Below, in pieces: positions 23,404 to 32,061 of a DNA stretch of 64,000 nt. The translations under genes and the position numbers were made by a program. This DNA comes from Candidatus Zhuqueibacterota bacterium (GTDB lineage: Bacteria > Zhuqueibacterota > Zhuqueibacteria > Zhuqueibacterales > Zhuqueibacteraceae), in the NCBI GenBank assembly GCA_022616415.1, contig JAKEEU010000349.1:54909-118908 (forward strand). Reading direction: 5' to 3'. Under the pieces are notes generated by a model, which was not told where the DNA came from, made no database searches, and saw only the letters and a list, made by a program, of their open reading frames with translations. The stretch's first letter is position 1. Every line of letters begins with the position of its first letter.

Positions 23404-23631
23404 ATGAAGATTTACCTCATGAAAACGGAATTGAAGCCGCTAATTGAAATTACTCAAGATGCCCTGCACGTGTTGTACAAAGAAATAGGCGTTGTCAACA
23501 CGTTGCGTTTCATCAACCAGTTTACAACGGGCTATGGAAACTATACGGAAGAACGTGAAAAACTGTTTGAAGGCATGTCACTCGATGATGTAGTTTTCGA
23601 TATAAAACAAATGAGAAAACAAGCCGCTTGA
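23404..23631 (+). CDS. hypothetical protein, antitoxin-like
   Basis: The 75-residue protein reads 'PLIEITQDALHVLYKEIGVV', 'TLRFINQFTTGYGNYTEERE' and 'GMSLDDVVFDIKQMRKQA'. The pattern 'NTLRFINQFTTGYGNYTEER' recurs in short uncharacterised bacterial proteins, often next to toxin-like or PIN genes. An ATG at 23419 would remove five residues. No ribosome site decides between them. It precedes a broken gene with a TIR-like start. Confidence 0.65.
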   Translation: MKIYLMKTELKPLIEITQDALHVLYKEIGVVNTLRFINQFTTGYGNYTEEREKLFEGMSLDDVVFDIKQMRKQAA

Positions 23632-23682
23632 GAATTTTCATGAATAAAACCAATCCGGCCTAAATTCATGGAGGATAGAGTT

Positions 23683-23905
23683 ATGCAGTGGGACATTTTT
23701 GTTTCGTATGCCTCTGAAGAGAGCTTATCCTGAACTACAAGGCCGCAGAGAATTCCACGATCAAGTTTGGCGAGATTTATATGCACGTGGCCTCGTTAAC
23801 ACATAAAGTTTGCACGGCATGATGACTGCAAATGGCTTAGTCGCGAGACGAACTACAGATTTAGGTGAACAATTTTTAAAATTTATTAAAAATTCTTCGC
23901 TTTGA
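23683..23905 (+). pseudogene. remnant of a TIR-like domain protein
   Basis: A strong GGAGGATAGAGTT precedes an ATG, and the frame opens 'MQWDIFVSYASEE', the usual first strand of TIR/SEFIR domains, but ends at a stop at residue 17. A second, shifted frame then encodes 'REFHDQVWRDLYARGLVN', an in-frame stop, and 'SLHGMMTANGLVARRTTDLG' to the end at 23905. This is the wreck of a larger gene, with a deletion in the middle. Function is lost. The remaining gap to 24064 is A/T-rich and probably holds the promoter of the next gene. Confidence 0.5.
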
Positions 23906-24064
23906 TAAATACAGAACTGTATTTAATACAAAAAGAATTTATCGTACCGGACAAACAAAAGTAAAGAAACAGTGATACAAGTCAATTTATTGTCGAACAA
24001 AAGATTGCACATTACGATAGCGACAATTGTTGAATATTAACGTAAACTTGAGATTTCACCCCTA

Positions 24065-26251
24065 ATGTTCGGCTTCATCAATACCACACTACTTTGGGCA
24101 CTCGCTGCCATCGCTCTTCCGCTTCTCATTCATTTGTTGACGCGCCGCAAACTGCGCGTCGTCACCGTCAGCACCATCGCCTTTTTAAAACGCCTCGAGA
24201 AAGAAAAAATTCGCCGGCTCAAATTACGGCAATTGCTGCTGTTACTCTTGCGCATGCTGATCGTCGCCTTGCTGGTCTTGGCGTTTACTCGGCCGACCTT
24301 GCGCCGCGGGCAATCGGCGTTGGCGCAACGAGCTGCTGCGACTGGCGTCGTCATCATTGACAATTCTTTGAGTATGGCCGCCGCGCCGGAAGGCGCATCG
24401 CTCTTGGCGCAAGCACGCAATCAAGCCCAGCACCTCGCCGAAGCGTTTGCGTCCGGCGACGAAATTTTTCTGATCACCGCGGCCAAACCGGCGCGCTTCG
24501 TCACCGCCACACCTTTGCACTCCCCGGAACGGCTTGCCGAAATGATTGCTTCCGTACCGCAAAGCTCCGCCGAAACCGATCTGGCCGGCGCGCTGGCGTT
24601 GGCGCGCGAAAAACTCGCCAGCTCGCGCAACGTCAATCGCGAGATTTATGTGCTCTCGGATGGTCGCGCCGCTTTGCCGGTAAATTCTGAAACCGCGCCG
24701 AGACAGGCCGAAACGATTCGCGGCTTGCGTGGCTACGTCATCCGTTTCGACAAAACCGTGGCAAGCAATTTATCGCTGCAAGCGGCGACACTCAGCAACC
24801 AAATCTTTGAACGCGGCAAAACCCTCGAGACGGTGGCGACGATTGCCAATAACGGCCAGCGCGATCTCAACAACCGGCTCGTTCATCTTTTTCTGAATGG
24901 CAAACGTGTCGCGCAGCAAACCGTCGAAGCGCCGGCCGGCAGCGAGCGCCGCGTGATCTTCCGCGCCGTGCCGGATACGACCGGCTATATTTTCGGACGG
25001 ATTGAATTGGAAGACGACGACCTGCTGCTGGACAACGTTCGCGGCTTTACGTTTTTTATTCCTCCGCAGCGTCGCGTGCTCGCAGCGAGCGGGACATCCG
25101 AGGATCTGGCATTCGTTCGTCTGGCCTTTGATCCATTCCGCCAGAATGAACGAGCGGCGGAAGCCTGGCGTGAAATTGCCGCCGACAAATTTGCCGCTGA
25201 ACGTTTTGAAAATTACGACGGCATCGTGCTGGCGAATGTGCCGCGTCTATCGGAAGCCGTGGCCCAACGCTTGATTGATTATCTCAAAAACGGCGGCGGC
25301 GTGATGATTTTTCTCGGCAGCGAGGTGGACTTGCGCAGCTACAACGATGCCCTGCTCTCACGCCTCGGCGCCGGCGCGTTTGGCGAGACGATGGGACAGT
25401 TGACTGCCAACGGCCTGGCTTCCACCAGCGACAACGTCATGAAGCTCGGCCGGATTGATTTTTCGCATCCGGTTTTTTCAGGAATTTTTGAGAAGAGCGA
25501 CAAAGCCCCGCGAATCGATTCGCCGCTCTTTCGCTTTGCCGTGCAGATGCGGCTCGGCAACGGCACTACCCCGATCATGGAATATGCCAACGGCTATCCG
25601 TTTCTCGTCGAGCGCCGCGTCGGCAGCGGCCTCGTGCTCATTTTCACTTCGGCCGCCACCGAGAAATGGTCGGATTTCGCTTTCAAGGGGTTGTTTGCGC
25701 CGCTCGTGCATCGCTGCATTTCGTACATGACCCAAAGCCGCGACAACCAGCGCGAGTCGCAGTTTGTCGGCGAGGAATTGGTGACGAATCTGCGCGTGCC
25801 GGCCGCCGCGGTGGAAATCGAATTGCCCGACGGCGACCGCCGCAAAGCCCCGGTCAAAGTGACGGGGCAGAATTATCAAGTGCGGTACGCCGAAGTCGAG
25901 CAGCCCGGTTTGTATCGCTTGTGGCAGGCGGCAGAAGATTCGCTGGCGCGCACGGGAAAACTTTTGCAGGCTTGGGCGGTCAATTTCAATCCGGTCGAAT
26001 TGAAACTGCCGCCGCTGGCCGATCAGGATTGGAAATCCGCGATGGGCGGCAACTCAGTTGCCTTCATCTCGCCCGAAGTCGACGTCTTGGCCGCAGTGCG
26101 ACAGGCGCGTTTCGGCTCGGAGCTGTGGCCGTATTTTTTGGTTGCGGCAATCATTGCGATGATTGTTGAAATGTGGCTGGCGCGGAGCACTTCGTCGGTC
26201 AAGATGCCCGTCAGCGCTTCGTCTTCTCATGAAACTGCATCAGTGTCTTAA
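24065..26251 (+). CDS. BatA-type VWA domain membrane protein
   Basis: The 728-residue protein has the BatA N-terminal domain with two membrane helices ('LLWALAAIALPLLIHLLTRR', 'LLLLLLRMLIVALLVLAFTR'), then a VWA domain with the MIDAS-type 'DNSLSMA' motif near residue 102. A CARDB/ThuA-like middle region ('FERGKTLETVATIANNGQR', 'YDGIVLANVPRLSEA') and a C-terminal helix 'WPYFLVAAIIAMIVEMWLAR' follow. Related proteins act in periplasmic stress responses with MoxR ATPases; no moxR is adjacent. It stands alone after an A/T-rich gap. Confidence 0.9.
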   Translation: MFGFINTTLLWALAAIALPLLIHLLTRRKLRVVTVSTIAFLKRLEKEKIRRLKLRQLLLLLLRMLIVALLVLAFTRPTLRRGQSALAQRAAATGVVIIDNSLSMAAAPEGASLLAQARNQAQHLAEAFASGDEIFLITAAKPARFVTATPLHSPERLAEMIASVPQSSAETDLAGALALAREKLASSRNVNREIYVLSDGRAALPVNSETAPRQAETIRGLRGYVIRFDKTVASNLSLQAATLSNQIFERGKTLETVATIANNGQRDLNNRLVHLFLNGKRVAQQTVEAPAGSERRVIFRAVPDTTGYIFGRIELEDDDLLLDNVRGFTFFIPPQRRVLAASGTSEDLAFVRLAFDPFRQNERAAEAWREIAADKFAAERFENYDGIVLANVPRLSEAVAQRLIDYLKNGGGVMIFLGSEVDLRSYNDALLSRLGAGAFGETMGQLTANGLASTSDNVMKLGRIDFSHPVFSGIFEKSDKAPRIDSPLFRFAVQMRLGNGTTPIMEYANGYPFLVERRVGSGLVLIFTSAATEKWSDFAFKGLFAPLVHRCISYMTQSRDNQRESQFVGEELVTNLRVPAAAVEIELPDGDRRKAPVKVTGQNYQVRYAEVEQPGLYRLWQAAEDSLARTGKLLQAWAVNFNPVELKLPPLADQDWKSAMGGNSVAFISPEVDVLAAVRQARFGSELWPYFLVAAIIAMIVEMWLARSTSSVKMPVSASSSHETASVS

Positions 26252-26301
26252 ATTCACAAACTCTTTTTTGAGCGTGACTGACATGAATTCTCACGAATTT
26301 T

Positions 26302-26340
26302 TATCCGTGTAAATCCGTGCCATCCGCGTTATCCGTGTTC
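26302..26340. repeat. tandem ATCCGTG-type units
   Basis: Four consecutive units ATCCGTGT, AAATCCGTGCC, ATCCGCGTT and ATCCGTGTTC lie just upstream of hflX. They share the ATCCG core with the inverted repeat at 3849-3931. They may be a degraded copy of that family or a regulatory run before hflX. Confidence 0.5.
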
Positions 26341-26357
26341 AAATCTTTTTCTAATCT

Positions 26358-27647
26358 ATGTACGAAACTTCCCGTCCCACTCGTGAGCGCGCCTTGTTGA
26401 TCGGCACCATCAGCAACGGTCTTTCACGCTATGACTGCGAAGACTCGTTGCGCGAGCTGGCGCAGCTTGCCGACACCGCCGGCGCCGAGGTGGTGGATAC
26501 GATCGCACACGCGCGACCCCGCATCGATCCCGCTTATTTTATCGGCAAAGGTAAGGCCGAATTTGTCGCCAACCTCGTACACGAGCAAAATCTCGACGTC
26601 CTGATTTTTGACGACGATCTCTCGCCGGCGCAGGCCAAAAATCTGGAAAAGCTTTGCGACACCAAAATCATCGACCGCAGCGGCTTGATTTTGGATATTT
26701 TTGCGCACCGCGCCAAAAGCCGCGAAGCGCGCACCCAGGTGGAATTGGCGCAGTTGCAATATTTGCTGCCGCGGCTCACCCGGCAATGGACGCACTTCTC
26801 CCGGCAGGTCGGCGGCATCGGCACACGCGGCCCCGGCGAGACTCAGCTCGAAATGGATCGCCGCCTGGTGCGCCAGCGCATCAGCCATTTGCAAAAAGAT
26901 TTGCACAAGATCGAGCAGCAACGCGCCGTGCGCCGGCAGCGCCGCGAAGGTGTGTTCAAAACGGCGCTGGTGGGATATACCAATGTCGGCAAGTCGACGC
27001 TGCTCAATGCGCTCACCGACGCCGAGGTGTTTGTTGAAAATCGTTTGTTTGCCACGCTCGATTCCACCGTGCGCCATCTCAATTTTCCAAACGGGCCGGC
27101 GGAAGCGAACCACACCACTGTTTTGCTCATCGACACGGTCGGTTTCATCCGCAAATTGCCACATCATCTCGTCGCTTCTTTCAAAAGCACGTTGGAAGAA
27201 GCGCGCGAAGCTGATTTGTTACTGCACGTGATCGACGTAACGCATCCGCTTTTTGAAGAGCAAATGACGGTGGTCCGGCAGGTGTTGGAAGAGCTGCAGC
27301 TCAACAATCTGCCGGTGCTGCACGTCTTCAACAAAGTCGACGCCTTACAGGAGAGCGGCCTAATCAGCCGTTTGCAAGAGGCTCACAGCCCGGCGGTTTT
27401 TGTCTCGGCCGAGCGCGGCATGTTTCTGGATGAGCTGCGCGCCAAAATTTTGGAATTTGCCCGCGCTGAGGAAGAAGAACTTGATTTTGATCTGCCGATC
27501 TCGAACCCGGCTTTGGTGGCGCGGCTGCACTCGCTCGCGCACGTGATGGAAAAGCATTACGAGGATCATACCGTGCATATCCGCTTGCGCGCGAGCCACT
27601 CTGCGGCGGAGAAAATCCGGCACTTGTTGGCGGAAAGCAGAAATTAA
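26358..27647 (+). CDS. hflX: ribosome-associated GTPase HflX
   Basis: The 429-residue GTPase has the N-terminal nucleotide-binding domain ('AGAEVVDTIAHARPRIDPAY', 'IGKGKAEFVANLV'), the linker 'SRQVGGIGTRGPGETQLEMD', then the G domain with 'GYTNVGKSTLLNAL' (Walker A), 'IDTVGFIRKLPHHLVASFKS' (G3), and 'FNKVD' (G4). It splits or rescues stalled 70S ribosomes. Length and order are standard. A sigma54 response regulator follows. Confidence 0.97.
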   Translation: MYETSRPTRERALLIGTISNGLSRYDCEDSLRELAQLADTAGAEVVDTIAHARPRIDPAYFIGKGKAEFVANLVHEQNLDVLIFDDDLSPAQAKNLEKLCDTKIIDRSGLILDIFAHRAKSREARTQVELAQLQYLLPRLTRQWTHFSRQVGGIGTRGPGETQLEMDRRLVRQRISHLQKDLHKIEQQRAVRRQRREGVFKTALVGYTNVGKSTLLNALTDAEVFVENRLFATLDSTVRHLNFPNGPAEANHTTVLLIDTVGFIRKLPHHLVASFKSTLEEAREADLLLHVIDVTHPLFEEQMTVVRQVLEELQLNNLPVLHVFNKVDALQESGLISRLQEAHSPAVFVSAERGMFLDELRAKILEFARAEEEELDFDLPISNPALVARLHSLAHVMEKHYEDHTVHIRLRASHSAAEKIRHLLAESRN

Positions 27648-27702
27648 AGCCGAATTTTTTGCCCAACGGATTCTGATTCTTAGAGTAATTTTTTCAATTG
27701 TA

Positions 27703-29091
27703 ATGTCATTGCATATTCTCATCGTCGACGATGACACGCAAATTGGCGCGTCTCTGAGTGGCTTGTTGCGCGATCTCGGCCATCGCACCGCCACTTGTGA
27801 TTCCGGCGAGCAGGCGCTCGAATTGTTGCAACGCGATTTTTTTGACTTGATGTTTTTGGACGTGCGCTTGCCCGGAATGGACGGTCTCACCGTCTTGCAA
27901 CGATTGCAAGAGATGGGCGCGACAATACCGACGATTATGATTTCCGGCCAGGCTGAGATCGATACTGCAGTCAAAGCGGTGCGGTTAGGCGCATATAATT
28001 TCCTCGAAAAGCCGCTGCAGCCGGAGCGCGTCGTTCTCGAAGTCAAAAATTTTGCCGAGCGCAAACAACTCGAACAGGAGCGCAACTTATTGCGCCAGCG
28101 TCTCGGCGGCGAAAGCGAGATGGTCGGCCAATCGCCGGCGATGCAGCAACTACGCGAGGCCATTCGCAAAGCCGCGCCCTCCGAAGCGCGCGTGCTGATT
28201 ACCGGCGAAAACGGCACCGGCAAGGAATTGGTCGCCGAAGCCATTCATCGGCAAAGCAAGCGGGCTACAGCCCCGTTTGTCCGCGTCAATTGCGCCGCCA
28301 TTCCCCGCGAGCTGATCGAGAGCGAGCTTTTCGGCCACGAGCGCGGCGCGTTCACCGGCGCCATGCGCCGCAAGATCGGCCTCATCGAACAAGCCCATAC
28401 CGGCACGATCTTTCTGGACGAGATCGGCGACATGGCGTTGGATACGCAAGCGAAGCTGCTGCGCGTTTTGCAAGAAAATGAATTGTTGCGTGTCGGCGGC
28501 AATCAGCCAATTCGCTTCGACGTGCGCGTGATCGCCGCCACCAACAAAAATCTCGAGAAAGAAATTCAGGCCGGCAACTTCCGCGACGATTTGTTTTTCC
28601 GTATCGCTGTCATCCCCATCAACGTGCCCCCTCTCCGTGAGCGCCGCGAAGATGTCGTGACGCTCACAAATTATTTTCTCAACCAGTTGGCCTCTGCTTA
28701 TGGCCGCCGCCCCAAACAGCTTTCCCCGGCGGCTATTGCCATTTTAGAAAACTATCATTGGCCCGGCAACGTGCGCGAGCTGCGTAACATCGTCGAGCGG
28801 GTGATGATCATGAGCGACGCCGAAACCATCTCGGCGGAGCAGGTGAAACAGGCCCTGCCGATGTTCGCCTTACAAGGCGCTGCCGGCGCTTCTCCGCTGC
28901 CCGAAGCTCCCGGCTCGCTGACGGATTCGGATGAGCAACTCTCGTTGCGGGATCGGGTTGAACATTTCGAGCGCCAATTGTTGCAACAGGTTTTTCAAGA
29001 AGTCAAAGGCAACGTCAGCGAAATGGCGAGGCGCTTGCGCACCGACCGCGCCAACCTGCACCGGAAATTGCAGCGGTATAATATCAAGTAG
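27703..29091 (+). CDS. sigma54-dependent response regulator (NtrC family)
   Basis: The 462-residue protein has a receiver domain with acceptor Asp53 ('MFLDVRLPGMDGL'), a AAA+ domain with 'GENGTGKELVAEAIH' and the sigma54-contact GAFTGA in 'HERGAFTGAMRRKIG', 'DEIGDMALDTQAKLLRVLQE', and a C-terminal Fis-type helix-turn-helix ('EMARRLRTDRANLHRKLQRY'). It activates sigma54 promoters after phosphorylation. No histidine kinase is adjacent, so its partner is encoded elsewhere. A strong hairpin at 29101 ends the gene. Confidence 0.97.
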   Translation: MSLHILIVDDDTQIGASLSGLLRDLGHRTATCDSGEQALELLQRDFFDLMFLDVRLPGMDGLTVLQRLQEMGATIPTIMISGQAEIDTAVKAVRLGAYNFLEKPLQPERVVLEVKNFAERKQLEQERNLLRQRLGGESEMVGQSPAMQQLREAIRKAAPSEARVLITGENGTGKELVAEAIHRQSKRATAPFVRVNCAAIPRELIESELFGHERGAFTGAMRRKIGLIEQAHTGTIFLDEIGDMALDTQAKLLRVLQENELLRVGGNQPIRFDVRVIAATNKNLEKEIQAGNFRDDLFFRIAVIPINVPPLRERREDVVTLTNYFLNQLASAYGRRPKQLSPAAIAILENYHWPGNVRELRNIVERVMIMSDAETISAEQVKQALPMFALQGAAGASPLPEAPGSLTDSDEQLSLRDRVEHFERQLLQQVFQEVKGNVSEMARRLRTDRANLHRKLQRYNIK

Positions 29092-29100
29092 CCCAAGTAG

Positions 29101-29125
29101 CCCAGACTGCCAGTCTGGGTTTTTA
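29101..29125 (+). terminator. hairpin terminator after the response regulator
   Basis: CCCAGACTGCCAGTCTGGG is a near-perfect hairpin followed by TTTTTAATTT, so it fits a rho-independent terminator. The same CAGACT...AGTCTG core occurs at 35618 and, in a variant, 35990, so it is also a dispersed repeat. Confidence 0.8.
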
Positions 29126-29233
29126 ATTTAGTAGTTGATTTTTTGTGGTAATTCTGATAACTTACCAGTGTAGCCGTCTGGCAGAGATAAACTGCCCCTA
29201 ATTCACGTACACGGGAATTGGCCGGAGGGAGTG

Positions 29234-30169
29234 ATGGCCCAGGATTACGATGTCACATTAAAAGTTCTTCTGAAAAATTTTCCCCAGGATTTTGCGCGGG
29301 TGGTGTTTAAAAATGCCGAAGCCCAAATCGAGCTACTCAATCTCGAGCTTCCCGCCACGAAGCACTACACCGATGCGCTCTTGAAGATGACAGTATCAGG
29401 GGAAACATTTATCTTGCATGTGGAGTTTCTCAGTTCTTGGGAAAAAGACGTACCGGAGCGGATGCATAGCTACGCGGCTCGGATTGCGGCCCAATATCCC
29501 GGCTTTGGAGTTTATGGCGTCGTTTTGTATATTAACGAAGAAGATCGCGACAAGCCTTTTCCGAGCTTTTACGAGAGCCGCATTTTAGGTGAGCTGCGCA
29601 GCTTTCACAAGTTTGACGTGATTAAAATCTGGGAGCTTGACGCCGACGATATTTTGCGCCAACAGATCATCGGGCTTTTGCCGATCGTGGCTCTGATGAG
29701 GCAAAAGAATGAAGCGAGAGAAAAGGTTCTACGTGATGCAATTCAACAAGTGCAGCAAAAGGTGGAAGACCCGGGACTGCGCGCCGAGATGTACGCGGCG
29801 ATGTATCTGTTTTCCGGTTTAAAACAACTTCGCGCTCTTGTTACTAAATTGCTCAAGGAGGCAAATATGTTGGAATTACTCAAAAAATCAGAAACCTATC
29901 AAGAAATCTTGGCCGAAGGCGAGGCCAAGGGTGAGGCCAAGGGTGAAACCAAAGGCCTTCGAAAGGGCTGGATCAGCTCGATCATTTCCATTCTTCATGC
30001 CCGCTTTGGCGACATAGAAGCTGATGCCCTTGTCACCCAATTGCAATCTTTGGATGACGATATGTTGAACAAATTGGTCGTTGAGGCCATCTCCGTGGAG
30101 AGTTTGGAAGCATTCCAAAAATTGCTCGCAGCGCCTCGAAGCCAGGCCGGCAACGGACAAAATTTGTGA
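29234..30169 (+). CDS. Rpn/PD-(D/E)XK-type family protein with DUF4351-like tail
   Basis: The 311-residue protein has an N-terminal region 'DYDVTLKVLLKNFPQDFARV' and 'LHVEFLSSWEKDVPERMHSY', seen in the Rpn/transposase-31-like nuclease families, followed by a helical linker and a low-complexity 'AEGEAKGEAKGETKG' segment at about residues 230-245. The C-terminal 70 residues resemble DUF4351. Rpn-type proteins are associated with phage defence or recombination, but function here is only inferred. GGAGGGA five bases before this ATG supports the start over a GTG three bases upstream. Confidence 0.8.
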   Translation: MAQDYDVTLKVLLKNFPQDFARVVFKNAEAQIELLNLELPATKHYTDALLKMTVSGETFILHVEFLSSWEKDVPERMHSYAARIAAQYPGFGVYGVVLYINEEDRDKPFPSFYESRILGELRSFHKFDVIKIWELDADDILRQQIIGLLPIVALMRQKNEAREKVLRDAIQQVQQKVEDPGLRAEMYAAMYLFSGLKQLRALVTKLLKEANMLELLKKSETYQEILAEGEAKGEAKGETKGLRKGWISSIISILHARFGDIEADALVTQLQSLDDDMLNKLVVEAISVESLEAFQKLLAAPRSQAGNGQNL

Positions 30170-30236
30170 AGCTTGGCGCATTATCGCTGTTTCTTTCAGT
30201 TCATCTTCCGCATTCCACCCTGTGGAGAATCAACTC

Positions 30237-31934
30237 GTGAAGCGTCTCATTCTTTTTATCGCCATCATATCGGTGCTCGCCGCCGGCCTCAGCCGGACTT
30301 CCTCGCCGCACCCGGCTACGCGCAACGATCGTTATCGCCCCGGCGACTGGGTGAGCTACGGCGTTTCGCGATACATCAGCTCGGTTTCGGTGGGAACACA
30401 GTTCGCTTATTTCGGCTGCTCGGAGGGGATTTTGCGTTACGACGTTTTTCGCAATCGCTGGGAAGCGCCATATACCACCAGTGACGGCCTGGCCGACAAT
30501 CAAATTTACGCGGTGGCGTATGATGCTTCAACCGGTTTTTTGTGGTGCTCCACTCGCGCCGGCGTCAGCAAGATGCATCCTTCCTCGTTGCGCTGGCTCA
30601 ATTTCTCCAAAGGCAGCATCGGCATCCCGTCCGGCGATGAAATTTTTTCCATTGGCGTCGGCCAACGGGCGATTTTTTTTGAGACGCGCTCACGGCGTCT
30701 GTTCAAGGTAGATAATCTCGGCACCGTGATTTTGCCGGCAAGTGACCTGGCTCTCGAAGCTGACATCGTCTGGTCTGGCCCGCGCGCCCAAAAGCCACAG
30801 TTGTTTCCGCAGTTCTTCGTGCCGGCCGGTTACTTGTTTGATCCGACTGGTGTCTTTCAAGATTTTCGGTTGCGACGCGCCGAGGTGACGAGCTTTGTGC
30901 GCGACAATTGGGACAGCTTTTGGCTGGGGAGTTGGGGGCTGGGAGCGTGGCGCGCCAACGTGCACGTGCAACGCGCCGAACTGCTGTCATTTGGCCTGGC
31001 TCAGCACCGGGTTGATGCTATCGCCTTTGATGAGCGCGGCCTTTGGATCGGCGGCCGGAACGATCTTTTGGAAAATTCTTTCGAGGCGGAGACACGCGGC
31101 ATTACTTACTGGCGCAATTCCTCGGGTGGCTCTGCCGCAGCGAATGATTGGCAATACCACGAGGCCCGCTTCAATATGGACATGAGCAGCGACGAAGTGA
31201 ATCGCTTCACGGTTGCCGGCGGCAAAATTTACTGTGCGACGGAGCAAGGCGTCAACATTTATGACCCGAAAAAAGATCGCTGGCAACGCATCGTTTCCAC
31301 CGACGGCTTGCTCGCCGAGCGCGTCAACGACGTTCTCGTCGACAATGGCTCGCTTTGGGCCGCAACCGACCTCGGCTTGAGCCGCATCGCCCTTAACACC
31401 ATTGGCAAGGATTCGCTGGACATCGCGGTAATTCTCCCGGACCAGTTGCTGCACATCGCGATTTATGATTTGGAGCGCACTGAGAATTTGTTGTGGGTCG
31501 GCACGGCACGCGGCCCGTTTATTTACGACATGGCCAAAGCCAGCGGCGGTTTTCTCTCCGATAACATGGGGCCGCGTGACGAGCAAACACTGAGAATTTC
31601 TCATTCCGATTCACTGATCTGGTTCGGCACGATTCACGGCGTCGAAGTTTTTGATATGAAAAACAAAGTCTGGCTGCCCGGCCCGGCGCGGCAGCGTTTT
31701 CCCAATGCGAGCATCAACTCTTTGGAGGCGCAGCCGGAGGCGGTTTGGGTGGGCACGGACGCCGGTGTTTTCAAATATAATCGTAGGAATAAAGAATGGC
31801 GCCAATTCACGACCGCTGACGGGCTGATCGACAATCGCGTCAATGCCATCGCCGTTAAAGACGATTGGATTTGGTTCGGAACGCCGAGCGGCCTGACGGC
31901 CTTTTATTGGAACGATCCGTATCGCATTGACTAA
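30237..31934 (+). CDS. secreted two-component-regulator-propeller-like protein
   Basis: The 565-residue protein starts at a GTG preceded by GGAG and opens with a signal peptide ('KRLILFIAIISVLAAGLSRT'). The rest is a run of propeller repeats: 'YFGCSEGILRYDVFRNRWE', 'WCSTRAGVSKM', 'YCATEQGVNIYDPKKDRWQR', 'WAATDLGLSRI', 'WVGTARGPF', 'WFGTIHGVEV', 'WVGTDAGVFKYN', 'WFGTPSGLTA'. These match the Reg_prop family usually fused to histidine kinases, but no kinase or DNA-binding domain is present. It may be a periplasmic sensor or surface protein. It ends before a family-A repeat. Confidence 0.88.
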   Translation: MKRLILFIAIISVLAAGLSRTSSPHPATRNDRYRPGDWVSYGVSRYISSVSVGTQFAYFGCSEGILRYDVFRNRWEAPYTTSDGLADNQIYAVAYDASTGFLWCSTRAGVSKMHPSSLRWLNFSKGSIGIPSGDEIFSIGVGQRAIFFETRSRRLFKVDNLGTVILPASDLALEADIVWSGPRAQKPQLFPQFFVPAGYLFDPTGVFQDFRLRRAEVTSFVRDNWDSFWLGSWGLGAWRANVHVQRAELLSFGLAQHRVDAIAFDERGLWIGGRNDLLENSFEAETRGITYWRNSSGGSAAANDWQYHEARFNMDMSSDEVNRFTVAGGKIYCATEQGVNIYDPKKDRWQRIVSTDGLLAERVNDVLVDNGSLWAATDLGLSRIALNTIGKDSLDIAVILPDQLLHIAIYDLERTENLLWVGTARGPFIYDMAKASGGFLSDNMGPRDEQTLRISHSDSLIWFGTIHGVEVFDMKNKVWLPGPARQRFPNASINSLEAQPEAVWVGTDAGVFKYNRRNKEWRQFTTADGLIDNRVNAIAVKDDWIWFGTPSGLTAFYWNDPYRID

Positions 31935-31968
31935 TTCAACACGAATGCGCCGCAATCAAAAATTTTCT

Positions 31969-32037
31969 CCAACGGATGAATGAAGACCAGCGGATAAAAT
32001 CCCGCGGTGGCGGGATTGGCCTTAATTCGGCCGTTGG
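31969..32037. repeat. family-A palindromic element
   Basis: It opens CCAACGGATGAATGAAGACC and closes TTAATTCGGCCGTTGG, with an inner hairpin TCCCGCGGTGGCGGGA. It lies between the propeller gene and rarA and is closest in layout to the 13599 copy. Confidence 0.9.
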
Positions 32038-32061
32038 ATTTTTCTACTCGCTTGGGAAGAA

